This document shows, piece by piece, positions 1 to 12,113 of a stretch of DNA of 64,000 nucleotides. Position 1 is the stretch's first letter. Each line of letters begins with the position of its first letter. The stretch comes from Zerene cesonia (taxonomy: Eukaryota > Arthropoda > Insecta > Lepidoptera > Pieridae), in assembly GCF_012273895.1 (NCBI RefSeq), contig NC_052128.1, forward strand, positions 310,001 through 374,000. Direction: 5' to 3'. The notes under the pieces were generated by a model. That model was not told the DNA's origin. It ran no database searches and saw only the letters and a program-made list of their open reading frames with translations. Position numbers and translations under genes: made by a program.

Positions 1-284
1 GGTCCTCGGACTTCAAAATCGATAAGTCGAGGTTCGAGACCGGGGCGAGTGTGCAGGAAATAAATTGATTTTTCAATTTATCTGCACATGTGGATAACAT
101 GTACACTGCTTAAAACGGTGAAGGAAAACATCGTGAGGAAACCGGCATGTCCAAGAATCAAAAAAGTTCGACGACATACGACATCCGCCAACCCGCACTT
201 GGCCAGCGTGGTGGATTATGGCCTAAACCCTCATAGGAGGCCTGTGTCCACGCAGTGGAAACATGTATGGGCTGATGATGATGG
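1..284 (+). mobile_element. SINE family A (Metulj-like, tRNA-derived), 5' end cut by window edge
   Basis: A near full-length copy. The Pol III B box GGTTCGAGACC lies at 31-41. The body runs through the family marker GGTGAAGGAAAACATCGTGAG and the segment TTGGCCAGCGTGGTGGATTA, and ends in the GCTGATGATGATGG tail. The A box, seen in other copies as TGGCTCAGTGGT, lies off the left edge. A few bases around 100-108 are missing compared with the copy at 30814. The small open frame across it is incidental. Confidence 0.85.
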
Positions 285-1126
285 CTTAATTTTGGTATAA
301 TTATTTAGTGTGAGAAATTTACACTTGTAATTGAAACACATATCAGATAATGATTGAAAAAATGTATAATAATATAATGTGATATATATTACAACAGGAG
401 GCAATATTTTCATGAATTCTGGAAAAATTTATGTAACGAGTACCGAGTAAATTCCAACTAAATTAAACCGATAGATAATCTCATATAAAAGGGTCTCTAA
501 TCTAATATAATATTGTAAGATATATTAATAAAACCTTTATTTATTAATATGTAAATCTCAATATTTCAATATCGTCGATCAAATATCATAATCTCAGTTT
601 ATATACGAGAAAATTCTCATCAAAATCTGTCCAGCCTACTTTGGCATATACCAATCGTTCAGATGGATCCTTGACGTTATTGCAAGCTCCTATAATCAGT
701 ACTAAAAGTATTAAACACTAAAATAGCGCTGAAAACTTTCGTAATTGCTTCAAATAGGAACAACTTCGGCCAAATCATTGATTTCCCGGGACAGTACGTT
801 TCATTAGGCGTGTTCCCAGGGAAATTCTTTCCCACGTCCCGCTTGCAATGTATTCCAGTCATAAATAACATTCTCGCTTAATGGACTCCGCAAAACCACT
901 GGGAACTGCTAATTGTCACATTTGTGAATGCATTTCTATGGTTATAAGGATTTGCTCGCAAATAACGGGAGCGCGATGTTTTATTTAGTTTTTTCGGTAC
1001 GTTTGTTGTTTAATGAAGTGAATTTATAGACTTTCGTTGGCAGAATGTATACAGCGTATAGATAATGGTAGGTTTTAACAGGTCCTGGATTACATCGCGT
1101 ATGAACATATAAATCTAAACACATAG
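285..1126. other. unannotated AT-rich stretch
   Basis: No gene, RNA or repeat recognised. A slightly more GC-rich patch at 770-860 has no convincing coding frame. Confidence 0.5.
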
Positions 1127-1340
1127 TTTTTTTTTATGTCATTGGGTCAGTGGGCAGCTGAGCTGGTGGTTCGCCTGATGGTAAACGATCACCACCGCCC
1201 ATGAACATTCGCAGAAGCTCAGACCTCTGAGAATGCGCTGCCCGCTTTTAAGAGATAAGGGATAAGGAAAGGATTGATGAATGGAAAAAAGGAATGGACT
1301 GGGAAGGGCTAGGAGAAGGAAATAGGCCTCCTAGTTACCG
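1127..1340 (+). repeat. interspersed repeat family B, copy 1
   Basis: Starts after a T run with ATGTCATTGGG, continues through GAGCTGGTGGTTCGCCTGA and CACCACCGCCCATGAACATT, then the purine-rich block AAGGAAAGGATTGATGAATG, and stops in the GGCCTCC region. The 3' third, which ends GTGCCGAAGCGTGCTCGACTCC in full copies, is missing. This is the commonest repeat in the window after SINE A. I do not know its formal class; a SINE or MITE is likely. Confidence 0.8.
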
Positions 1341-1524
1341 TGACCACAGAAATTATCTGTATACTTATTAAAGTATAGCGACGTTGTAAAGCAGTTCTAC
1401 TTCTAACGTGATATTGTGATTTAACTCAGTCCTTTACCATACTGGAAATAATACTGAATTTGAGACGTCATGGTGCATTTATTATGACTTCTACCAAAAT
1501 TCGTCTGTGCTGTTAAGGTGAATA

Positions 1525-1693
1525 TATAGTCTGTCTGTCTGTTATCCGGTTTTTACGCAAAAACTTCGTTACCAATTTTAATGAAACTGTATATAAACCT
1601 AAAAGTACTGTCAACATAATATAAGCTGTGATGTTTTAAGTAATTTAGTTTGTATTTGGATCTACGCGTAAACGAAGACATGGGTACTGCTAG
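1525..1693 (+). mobile_element. degenerate Helitron-like element ending in CTAG
   Basis: Begins with a GTCT microsatellite (about 1529-1541), then a Lep1-type body with CGCAAAAACTTCG and a degraded version of the 'accgattgcaatgaaatttgg' block, and ends TGCTAG at 1693 followed by T. GTCT repeats and a CTAG terminus are known features of Lep1-type Helitrons. The sequence is strongly diverged. Confidence 0.45.
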
Positions 1694-1805
1694 TTAATTA
1701 AGAATCTATAAAAGTAATTAAAATATATATAGAATATATAATATGCTGAAACTTCTTAAGCCACTATGACGTTGGTCAACCTCATTTTGAATTAAAAATC
1801 CTACT

Positions 1806-2010
1806 TCCTACTAATATTATAAATGCGAAAGTTTGTATGGATGTGTGTGTGTTTGTTGCTCTTTCACGCAAAAACTCCTGAACCGATTGCAATGAAATTT
1901 GGTAGACAGCGTAGACAGCTGGACAACTAGAATAACATAAAGGCAACTTTTTATCCCGATATTCCTGTGGGATACAAACTTTCGCGGGTGAAACCGCGGG
2001 GCGCAGCTAG
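1806..2010 (+). mobile_element. Lep1-like non-autonomous Helitron
   Basis: Starts TCCTACTAATATTATAAATG, carries GTGTGTGTGTTTGTTGCTC and the ACCGATTGCAATGAAATTTG block, and ends CGCGGGTGAAACCGCGGGGC then GCAGCTAG followed by T. The CGCGG/CCGCG stem with a 6-nt loop lies about 12 nt before CTAG. A 5' TC, a 3' hairpin, a CTAG end and no target duplication are the Helitron signature. It has no coding capacity, so it would depend on a Rep/helicase supplied elsewhere. Confidence 0.8.
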
Positions 2011-2124
2011 TAAATTATAAAAACATCCAAACAATGACAGAAAATCAAATCATATACTCCCCTTCGTTTTTATTTTAAAGAATATTTTTCAAAACAACTG
2101 ACTATTCTCAAAATTCAATAAACA

Positions 2125-2302
2125 CTAGCTGACCCGGCAAACGCTGTTCTGCCTTACTCTTATCATTTAGGGGTATGAAAAATAGATGTTGGCCGATTCT
2201 CATAGATACCGGATAACCATAAAAAATTTCATCAAAATCGGTCAAACCGTTTCGGAGGAGTATGGCAACGAAAACTGTGACACGAGAATTTTATATATTA
2301 GA
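2125..2302 (-). mobile_element. Helitron-like element, family D, type-2 3' end (downstream half of a tandem pair)
   Basis: Read on the minus strand it starts TCTAATATATAAAATTCTCG, carries the GTCACAGTTTTCGTTGCCAT block and ends with GGCAGAACAGCGTTTGCC, then GGGTCAGCTAG. It shares its 5' half with the neighbour at 2303-2487 but has a different 3' hairpin. It abuts that neighbour exactly as CTAG|TC. Confidence 0.7.
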
Positions 2303-2487
2303 CTAGCTGCGCCCCGCGGTTTCACCCGCGTAAGTCCGTATCCCGTAGGAATATAGGGATAAAAAATAGATGTTGGCCGATTCTCAGACCTACCCAACAT
2401 GCTTACCAAATTTCAGAGGAATCGGTCAAGCCGTTTCGGAGGAGTATGGCAACGAAAACTGTGACACGAGAATTTTATATATATAGA
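2303..2487 (-). mobile_element. Helitron-like element, family D, type-1 3' end (upstream half of a tandem pair)
   Basis: Minus-strand start TCTATATATATAAAATTCTC, body GTGTCACAGTTTTCGTTGCC, end GCGGGTGAAACCGCGGGGCG then CAGCTAG. The 3' hairpin is the same as in the Lep1-like copies, but the 5' half is unrelated to theirs. The preceding minus-strand base is A, as expected for Helitron insertion between A and T. Confidence 0.75.
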
Positions 2488-2916
2488 TTTAAATTTAATA
2501 TAACCAGCATTCGTATACAACAGCATCCAAACATATTGTTTCAAATAAAATATACCCACAGAAAAAGAACGCAGATTTTTGCTCACTATACCTACCGCAC
2601 TTTTATTTCCATGTCCTTAGTTTTTTGCTTACTTCTACTCATGTAAAAATGTTTCTCTCTTATTCAAACCTTTTTAAGGCTTCGTAAATTGACAAGGACA
2701 GGGTGATATGTAAGGGTGTCTTAAATTGAGTTGCGTTAAGTACAAGCCATCAAACTACCACACTGAGCGGAAAATTGGCTTAAATACATTTGAACTGAGT
2801 TTACGCGTGTATCTCGTGGCTAATTTATAGATTTTACAGTTATTAAAGGCGTTCTTTTTAGATTTAATATAACGTTTTAGCCATATACGATATATATTAT
2901 CTATATGCTATAATAG

Positions 2917-3107
2917 GCGCACGTTCCGGCTCCGCCCGGATCTCTAGATTCCTGTTTCATCCCAAGGAAGCGTTTAATCGGGATAAAAACTCAACTCTTA
3001 CCCTGTCTGTATACCAAATTTCATCAAAATCCGTTGAGTAGTTTTAGCGTGATTGACGGACAAACATCGAAACAAACAAACTTTCACATCTATAATATTA
3101 GTGGGAA
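2917..3107 (-). mobile_element. Helitron- or LINE-tail-like fragment, family E
   Basis: On the minus strand it begins TCCCACTAATATTATAGATG, then GTGAAAGTTTGTTTGTTTCG and the 'acggattttgatgaaatttgg' block, running into a GC-rich CCGGGCGGAGCCGGAACGTG end. A common insect repeat. Class is uncertain because no clean 3' terminus is visible. Confidence 0.55.
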
Positions 3108-3309
3108 GTGAGTGAGAAGTAGTCAGTTTCATTAATTATTAATTGCCTCTAAAGTATATAATCAAGAACGTAAAGATTTGTTTCTATGAATATCCGAACA
3201 AAATACATGTAAATATGGGAATATTTGAATAGTACTACATGTATTTATGCTCATATTATTTGAGTTTGTAATGTTTGACTTTATAAATACCGAAAATTAA
3301 GCGACATTC

Positions 3310-3480
3310 TCAAAAACGAAGGAGTTTTCAATTCGATTTTATTACGCGATAACTTCACGGGTTTAAAACCGTTTGACGTGATTCTTTTTGTATTTGATAG
3401 GAAAATGTTGTCATTGTCGAAACGGCCATTATTGTATCTGTGATATCTCCCGCCAGGAACCTTTTTAAGTGGTAAATATT
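3310..3480 (+). repeat. dispersed repeat family J fragment
   Basis: Begins AAAAACGAAGGAGTTTTCAA, then CGATAACTTCACGGGTTTAA, a degraded 'accgatttgacg...attctttttgtatttgat' block and a tail. Related copies lie at 8018, 17112, 58970, 60105 and 62905, all on the plus strand. The class of this family is unknown to me. Confidence 0.55.
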
Positions 3481-4293
3481 TTTAAGTAAATATTCGCTTA
3501 TATAATATATCCGGCCTAGTTGAGTAAAAAAAAGCGATAACGAATAAATAAATTTATTCGTTTGCAATCTAAATCTCCATAATCTAATTTAATATAATAA
3601 GTATTCTTTGTTATTGTTTGTTGTTTATGTTTCCTGTATTCACAGTTTATTTTTATGCGATGGCCGAGTTAATTCATATATTTAAAACATAAATTATATT
3701 AATACTGTCTCTATAGGATGTTAGTAGGTTAGCAAAGTAAAAACTTGAGACAGAGGTCTCTTAATTAGAGATGATATAAATTAACTGACGTAGTATTACG
3801 TGGATGTGATGACTTTACAGTAGAATTGTGATGCAAGACTTGGTCGTTTACAAGTATTCTTTTTAATGGAATATATCATACAAATATATACGCTTAGAAC
3901 GCTGTCCTTTACAATGACTATTATCAAAGATAAATACACCAGTTTCACGCTTATCGCGTGATACACGAAGGTTACTATGGTGATTTATGCTAAACTATCA
4001 TGCTTATATACCATATTATGAGCCTTGCTCCAGTGGTTAACCATCAACTTTTGTAAAATTGATATGGTAAAGTATGCGTCCCTTAAAATCATGGTTTTAT
4101 ATTTGATGGCATATTTATCCACGATTACTTTAGACTGACAAAGAATAATTTGGAATTAAAAAGAGTGGCACAGGGTTCGTCTTTTTAAATTTTCGAAAAT
4201 GTCAAATATATCGAAAACTAAGCGACTTTTATTGGAGACTATGGATAATTCCTTATTCGTCACAACGCCCTCTACCCGTAGATACTATATAAA

Positions 4294-4326
<33 letters not shown>

Positions 4327-6080
4327 ATATGAGTTGACTGTTCGAGACTATATGGCCGTGCAAAAGTTTGATTGTGATTACGTTCGGTATATATGAAATA
4401 AATCCCGTCTGTCAAATTTGATGGAACGGTACCGTTTCATAACTTGTGGTAGAGACCGCGGGAGGAATGGAGTAACCTACTGAATTATAGCTGATATTAC
4501 ATTATTCAATTAAGAAGGATACAGTGCTCATAAAACAGCATTATTTCCACGGTGAGGAAAAAAACAATTTATAAATCGTCTAGCGCCATAGCTATCGCAC
4601 ATTGGATTTAGTACTGCTTTAACACGTCAAGGAAATCCCCGCTAATCACACAACTGTGATTATTTCAATGGTTCTATTTCTTAGTGCTCCCTTCATAGAC
4701 ATATTAACGACTAACAACTTGTTCTGCTCACATCTCGTTAAGTGACCATAGATTTATTAATAATCTCATACCCTAAATATTACTTAGAATAAAAACAGCG
4801 ATAGAATAAAACATGCCATAGCTACGTATCCTTTCGTCAGCACAACATTTTCATGCTAACCAATTTAAATAATAATAAGTAGGTCATATTTACTCTCATA
4901 TATAACACGTACCTACGTTACAAGTGACATGCAGGGGTATTTCGCCGAAACAACGTCGCTTTTCATTATATTATCTTTTTGAATGTTTTTCTATAGTAAA
5001 AATGTATTATACGTATGGGAAAGAAGTAAGGGACACAGATAATGTTGAAACTATAGAAATAAACTATAGAAACAAAGTCAGATTTCTCAATGACTATTGA
5101 ATTCAAACTATGTACACTTAGGAATCGATGATAATTGAGTTTATCTATTATCCTTATTAGGATTACCAGTATTAAAACGATTTCCTAACGAATACCCTAT
5201 ATCTGCAAGCGAGACATTTTAGTTGATTCAATAATTAAGGTGTGATTATCAATTTTATTTATTATAAATAATAATTGTTTTAATTTATAGGGAAGGTACA
5301 TTAAGTGTATAGCTTAGCTGCTTAAATATACATAGACAATACTCACACTGAAAAGATATATTAGCGAAAATAACATTGCTACGATAATAATAAAATTACG
5401 AGATGAAACAATATACTGTACAATTAATTTTCTCGTCTAGACGATAAAGGAAAATTGAATAATCCAAGCACTAATATATCACAAAAGGTAATTATTTATT
5501 AATATACAATATATGTTACAAATCAAAGCGGACCGGGTTGAATATTGGTTTGATCTGATACTGTCATTCTAAACATATGCCGAATAGATGGAGTCCGTTG
5601 ATGTATCAGCTAGTCAGATAGCTTTTTTATCCTTTATTTTTTATGTTTATTAGATATATATTGAAAGGAGTAATTGCTATAATGCATGAATGTTTTATAT
5701 TAGTTTTTTGTTTGTCTGATTGTTTCGTATTTGGGTCGATCGCGTAAAATCTGGGCAAATTTTGTCAAAATGTTACATGGTGACAGACGATTATGTAAAT
5801 TCTGAACCTATAAATCTATATGCTATTTTTGCTAAATGAATGGTTGGCGAAATATATACGCATATAATGTTTAAGAAGTTTAAAATTTTAAAGTCCAGGC
5901 GAGCGAAACTAAGCCGGAAAGGCAGTTTAGATAAAAAAAGATTATATCTCAATTTCCACCAATAAAACAATAACAATTAAGGATTGTCGCTGACGATTAA
6001 TTGATTGATAGTGAGATAAGCTTATAAAATTAATTATTGAATCGTTACTGATCCTCGATGAGCTTACAAGAGTCGGTTAC
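3481..6080. other. gene-free AT-rich stretch with a (TC)n microsatellite
   Basis: No coding region or full repeat recognised. The only structured piece is a pure TC dinucleotide run at 4296-4324. Short open frames here are low-complexity and lack splice context. Confidence 0.5.
4296..4324. repeat. (TC)n microsatellite
   Basis: About 14 uninterrupted TC units. Confidence 0.95.
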
Positions 6081-6330
6081 ATCATCAACAGCCCATATAT
6101 GTTCCCTGCTAGGACTCAGGCCTCCTATGATGGTTGATCCACCACGCTGGCCAAGTGGACATGGCGGTTTCCTCACGATGTTTTCCTTCACCGTTTCGAG
6201 CAGTGGTGATGTTATGTGCAGATTAATTGAAAAATCTTCTACTATCTACTTCCAGCACGCTCGCCTGGTCTCGAACTCCGACTTATCGATTTTAAAGTCC
6301 GAGCTCATCACCACAGAGCTAGCACTGCTT
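6081..6330 (-). mobile_element. SINE family A, internally deleted
   Basis: Tail ATCATCAACAGCCCATATAT at the left and head GTGCTAGCTCTGTGGTGATG (minus strand) at the right. The block between CCAAGTG and CATGGCGG is shortened, so roughly 45 bp of the central segment present in the 30814 copy is missing. The B box remains as a CGAGACCAGGCGAG variant. The frame at 6058-6354 is created by this SINE and is not a gene. Confidence 0.8.
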
Positions 6331-7261
6331 CTTGTCGTTTATATACAAGCATAAGCATTTATATAAAAACATGGTAATGCTACTAAATGCGAGTTACTAA
6401 AGAACTCATCTGTACAGAATTATTGCTTATTACAGAAAATATAAATACCACATAACACGTTGAACTTATGAAAGCCATGACCATATTTAGTCAACTCAAT
6501 CAACAATCAAAAGCACTACTCTATCTACAATCTATGGTTCATAGATTTCACGGAAAATATTGCCTACAAATCCTTGTCGGTAGGTGTCAATAGTGACGAA
6601 TTATACGCGATTGCAATTTCTCATACAGTAATGTGTGTTACTTGATTATATTGAAACTGAAAATCTTTTCACTGTTATTAAATGAATATATAGAATTATT
6701 TACATATTCATACACGCACAACACAAACACACACGCGCTTATATATACAAACACACCAATTCACGCATACACAGACTTGCACCATCGGTTTAAATTAGGT
6801 TATGTAAATGCAATTTTTTAATTTAATTATTCAACATAAATCATAAAACGAAATTACACGTATTATGTGTATGAAGTTAAAGGGAGGGCAATGTCTTCTG
6901 AGATAAGGGTCAACCTAGTTCAGAAGGCAAATTATAGTTGTAAATTAAATATTTGTTGCCTTGCTAAAAAATTTTATTTTATTTTATTTATTTAATTGAA
7001 GATCTATAGTTTGTAGAAGTACTAGGTAGTACATACGTTGGTAAATGGAATGAATAATATAACGTCAGCCTACATAATACCTATAGACGGAGCATAGTCG
7101 GTCTTGTACTGAAGAACAAATTTGGAATCACAGGGGATATCCATGACTATCCCTTGTTTAAAGAGAATATCAAATTACCTAGTATCTAATTAGCAATAAC
7201 CCTTTTATAATATACTTGCTAGCTTGTTACCCAGCTGCTGGTTTTGTAAATTTTTTAAAAT
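6331..7261. other. gene-free stretch with a CA-rich patch
   Basis: Nothing recognised except a degenerate CA-rich run at about 6705-6775. Confidence 0.5.
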
Positions 7262-7590
7262 TTTATGGAAATTCAATGGTATTGGTGGTTTACCTGATGT
7301 AAAGCGATCACCACGGCCCATGAACATTGCAGAAGTTGGGTCGTAGCAAATGCATTGCCCGTTTTAAAAGATTAATGAATAAGGAAGGGTTGACGACGGA
7401 AATAAAGACGACAATAAATTGGGAAGTGTGAAGAAAATGATACGGGTCTACTGCCCCCCACATTCACCGAACGAAACACATTAGCATGCTACTATATCAC
7501 GCGGATCCTCTGTGTAGGTGTTGTATCTTCTCTGGTGCGAACTGACTCAACTCATGCCGAAGCGTGCTTGACTCCCTACCTTGATTTCAT
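7262..7590 (+). repeat. interspersed repeat family B, copy 2 (diverged, nearly full length)
   Basis: Contains TTGGTGGTTTACCTGATG, GCGATCACCACGGCCCATGA, the purine-rich middle, CCACATTCACCGAACGAAAC, GCATGCTACTATATCACGC and the terminal ATGCCGAAGCGTGCTTGACTC. Many substitutions suggest an old insertion. Confidence 0.75.
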
Positions 7591-7916
7591 ATTAAAACAA
7601 GCCGAATCACATCCAACAAGCATGCACTACTATATGTTTATAAGAATAAACTTTGGTTATATAATATATAGTTGGTTGGTCATATAGATAGGTAATTAAG
7701 TTTTTAATATGGCAAAATATAACTACCAGACTAAACACCTTAGGTACCAAAGTTTATACCTCCTATATACAGAATCATATCAGAATTATCAATCAATCAT
7801 AAATTTAATAATATAAAAACTTATCCAACGAATAACATTCGAATGACTCCTCATAGTGTTAACATTCCGAAAGGCTTATTTGGCATCACGGGATTCACAG
7901 AGTTAGCGTATCTGCA

Positions 7917-7938
7917 TAGGTAATCTGTAGATTACCTA
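7917..7938. promoter_or_regulatory. 22-bp perfect palindrome with two inverted TAATCT motifs
   Basis: Arms 7917-7926 and 7929-7938 are exact reverse complements with a 2-bp centre. Each arm contains TAATCT, the core preferred by K50-class homeodomains. A regulatory role is inference only; the palindrome is what the sequence shows. Confidence 0.3.
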
Positions 7939-8017
7939 GATTATACGCACTTTACCGGCTTGGTGAACATTAAATGTAATAAACATTCATTATAGCGGTG
8001 TTATGCTTTCTGTCAAC

Positions 8018-8160
8018 TGATGTATAAAAAACGAAGGATAGTTTTAAATCAAGTTTTTACGATAACTCCATGGTTTCAACCGATTGACGTAATGATATTT
8101 TTTTTGACAGAAAATTTGGAGTGGCACCTACCCCCTCGTCGGTGCCCTTTTTTTGTAGAA
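8018..8160 (+). repeat. dispersed repeat family J fragment
   Basis: AAAAAACGAAGGATAGTTTT, then CGATAACTCCATGGTTTCAA, CCGATTGACGTAATGAT and GGAGTGGCACCTACCCCCTC. Same family as the fragment at 60105, which shares the 'ggagtggtacc' segment. Confidence 0.5.
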
Positions 8161-8984
8161 CATAAATATTGTATTGATCCTCACCAAAAACAGAAATTTG
8201 TTGTTACCGATATATATAGTTAAATTTTCTGAATGAGAAATTTAATCATTAATTCATCAACTATGCTGCTTTTAAACATAAACGTTTGAAAAAGTCTTTT
8301 TGATAGTGGAAAAGATAAATTCAATCAAATAGTGGTTTTAAATATATTATTATATCACACAAATTTCATAAGTACAACTGTACTATCTGTAATATCTGTA
8401 TACATTTTACTTCAACGATGTTTCCAGCAAAATAAACAAACAAGAAAGATTTAAAAGAAGCAGGCATTTACATCAGTTCCCTGGACCTATTCCAAAGACC
8501 GTGCAAATTTATCGCATGAAAAACTATCTCGAAAAGTATCGAACACACGTATAGAGATTATAAATAATGCATGAAGCAGCACGTGTTCGTATCATTGATT
8601 AAAGTATTACATCACTTTCATTGAACCCGATAGGTACTTAGCTGAAGGTGCGGCTTAAAAATGAATGAACAAAGCGAATAATCTGTATGGCTAGGAAACA
8701 TACTCGAATGTGTGACAAAATTTGTTTGATGTAAGGGATTATAAAAGCCTACTCACATAAAATAGACAATCTGTTTACAGTGATTCTAATACTGCCATGG
8801 GCGGCACCTACCACCTACAACCAAGTGACGTCACGTCTTCCATTGATGAGGATGTAATAAAAAACATCCACGTAAAGGGAACACGAGAATTTGCTATTTT
8901 AATGTTTTTCACTCCTCCACACTTTTTCTTTTCCAAGTTAGGTTAATCTTCTTAATCCATAAAACGCAAAGGTCTGTCACTCTA

Positions 8985-9165
8985 TCAACGCCTAGTCAAT
9001 TTAAGCCTGATCGGAATTTGGCATGTAGTCTGTATGGTGTGAGCATTCGCTAAAAAACGATTTTGATAAATTTCAATTTCATTCCAAGGGGATAAAATAG
9101 GGCATAAAAGTACGTACCATGAAAGTTTATTTCAGACCACACAGGTAACAGCTATTTTATTATAA
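8985..9165 (+). repeat. diverged transposon remnant (Helitron-like body)
   Basis: Retains a 'gatcggaatttggcatgtag' and 'gcattcgctaaaaaacgatt' succession and a GGGGATAAAATAGGGCATAA block, typical of an old lepidopteran repeat. No terminus is visible. Confidence 0.4.
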
Positions 9166-9220
9166 ATCTATAGGTATTCTCAATATTTGTTATAACATTT
9201 TTTCATGCATTTCCATTTTT

Positions 9221-9345
9221 TAAGGGTAAGGGAAAAGGAAAGGATTGTCACCAGATGAGAAGGAATAGACAAAGAGCAAGTTTGAGGACAAGGAAACAGG
9301 CCTCCGGCCCCCCCATTCACCATACGAAACGCTTATACCCAAAGA
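9221..9345 (+). repeat. interspersed repeat family B, copy 3 (middle portion)
   Basis: Carries only the AAGGGAAAAGGAAAGGATTG to CCATTCACCATACGAAACG portion, with the GGCCTCCGGCCCCCCC block. Sequence from 9346 to about 9440 is also GC-richer and may belong to another subfamily's 3' end. The open frames on both strands at 9220-9489 come from this repeat. Confidence 0.65.
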
Positions 9346-9440
9346 TACCCGAAAACTTTCCACCGCGTTTCTCCAAGCCCCCGAATAGGAGATGCAACGG
9401 ACAGGGAATGATAATGAGCCGCTCAGAGCGCTCCATTCAC

Positions 9441-12113
9441 CTCCTACACGAATAACGAACGACGTAATCACTGCCTTTTGATACTTCAAGTCTTCTGCAA
9501 TTTAGATACGATAATGGCTCGTCGTAATTTAAGTTATCGCTCGTCTGAAAAATTCGATGAATTCAAGGAACAACTTTATTGGAATGTTTTTCGTATCGAT
9601 TCGTCTCGTTTGAGTTTTATACTGTTTTAAATGACCACTCTGTTGCGTTGCACTTTTGAATCTCGGAGAAAATGTAATTGAGAAGGGACCCAAAATACGT
9701 TGAGTAGATATTTAGATTAACGTGTATATCACCAGCTATTTAATATGCGAAAAAAAATATATTTATCATGTAATTCCATCGTGCTTTACATACTTTTATA
9801 ACTTTTTTCCTTATTACGTCCTTTATAAGGCCTCTATTAATGCAATAGGAACAAATATGAGCTGATAATAGTATGATAATATATTTTAAGATCCTTTTTT
9901 CCATGTTCGCGCGCTAGATAGTAGTTCCCGCAGTTCCGTCTAGAGCAGCACGATCGAACATAGTAAGATTAAAGTCGCTATGAACCTGACTTAAGCCATG
10001 GCTTTTTAACCCTGGCCATGTATTTTTAATAATAAAAATATCCCTCCTATTTTCCTTCTTTTCCTATCCTTCTATTGGTTTCCGAGTATTATAAAAAAGA
10101 GACACACAATAAAGTATTTATTTGCAGTTATGTTTTCCTATGGCAAACCCTTCCTTTTTAACGAAGAAACATTTTAAAAACGAAGATTGTCGAACGTAAT
10201 ATATTTCATACCCTCAAGCAAACAATTATATAATAATAAAATAATAATTAGATATTATATCAGCCTATTAACAAAATATCAAACAAAGTTAGCCACAAGC
10301 TTCCTCTCATAAAACAACACATGCGACCGCAAAGTAATTATTATCCAAATTAAACTATAATAATATTTGCAATGAAAAGACAAACATACATCAGTTCTGC
10401 GGTTTCGGTTACGCAGATGCGGGATTAACTTAATGTTTAGGTAATAGGATTAATTTAAATTATTAATTTATCGTTATTTACAATTATTAAATATGTTAGC
10501 TGCAGCACGTACAACTTAAGAACGTGAACAGATTTCAGTTATTGTTGGTTCGTTGAAATCTTCTCCTCCAAGATTAATAAAAATAGTCACAAGCCTATTA
10601 TAACTGTTGAAAGGCTAACTATAAAATCTTCGTTATCGGCACTGCATTGCGTTTCCTAGGATATATAATAAGTACTTGAACATTTTATGTAACATACAGT
10701 ACAATAAAATCATTCAAACGGTACCATTCTGTCAGAAAAGAAAAAATATTTTCCTATTTAAAACTCAAGTCATTTAAAAACTGGGTCAGAGTATTTTATT
10801 TAATTAGAAGTACGTTAATATTGTTAGACACAATCTGATCATATAGATGACAGAGCAAGCGACATTTTAGCGATACATCGATTACATATTACAGGGCCAA
10901 CTAGGTACAGGGGCTGTCTGTCTTTGAAACCTGATCGCCTCTGCCATATATTTTAATGGATATTTGAATGCGATAGTATTTAAATATTTCATAATTGACG
11001 ACTGCAAAAAAAGAAAGATGTTATCTCATGACTTTTTAAAGCTGGTGTCTTGGTGGTGATTTGGTTAAGATTTAACAATTTGAGGGTAGTTTAACATTTG
11101 GTGGTTTACTTGTATGGTAGTTTACAACAAGAAATGATCCAGATCTCGATTTTTATAAGTCGACTGAAAATTTATTTCACACTGAACAACATTTGCTAGG
11201 ACATAATTCCTAAAGATGTTATAGTATACCTGAGTTCCATATCAGATACTCAGCAGAATATGCTCATTGCATGTTACAATTTTTGTTACTTCAAAATTTT
11301 ATATCTCTTATAGTTTAGGTGGCTTATTTTTTTAATATCTTCAATGAACAGACACAGTTTTAACTGTTTTATTATATGTATAGATAGAGAAAAGAGGTTA
11401 GAACTTAAACAACTCCCGTCCCGTAACAAAAAGCACGTCCAGTAAATCGTCTTACAATTTCCCGAACTCAAATATTTTGCCTCCGTCGCACGTCAAGCCC
11501 GCTATAGCCGGCGCGATTGTCCCGATAAAGGAATCTTAACAGAGTCTTATTTCCAAAGCTTACATAAAAGGTTAAGCTACAAAAAGATTTAAAATTTCAA
11601 AAGGTTTTGAATAGCAGATTCAGTGGATTGAAAATAAAATTGTCTTCGTCCGCATTAGATATAAATATCCATGAAATATCCGTACGAGGATTAAACTCGG
11701 CAGTAGGGCTGCTACATCAGGAATAATGTGTGTATAAATGTCTTATAATGGCTTTACGCGAGTAAGTTTTGACTCGCGCAAAAGATTTTGATTTCACTTT
11801 TTGTACAGTTAGCAAGGTTCGTTGGCTATACAATCAATTCATGAGTTTATTTTATTATCCTGATGAACACCGTCAGGATTTATTTCTATTTTCATAAAAT
11901 AGACTCTATATAAGAGAAAATGAGACAATTTAGGTCATTCTGTCATAAAGAGAGTTTTTTTTTACAAATTTATTACACGCAGACTAAACATATAGTTAGA
12001 CAATTAGAATGGATATAAACGTGATCTTGTTTAGAAAATATACACTAGTTAAATGCTATTATCTTGCTCTATGAAAATATTTGAATTAAAATAACAAAGC
12101 GCAAACAAAATGT
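9441..12113. other. gene-free AT-rich stretch
   Basis: No coding region, RNA or complete repeat recognised. The GC-richer patches near 9905-9960 and 11480-11530 have no supported gene structure. Confidence 0.45.

Noticed and set aside
6058..6354. 98-codon plus frame
   Set aside because: Almost entirely inside an antisense SINE A copy.
9220..9489. 89-codon minus and 66-codon plus frames
   Set aside because: Both lie over a family B fragment; GC-richer repeat sequence opens frames on both strands.
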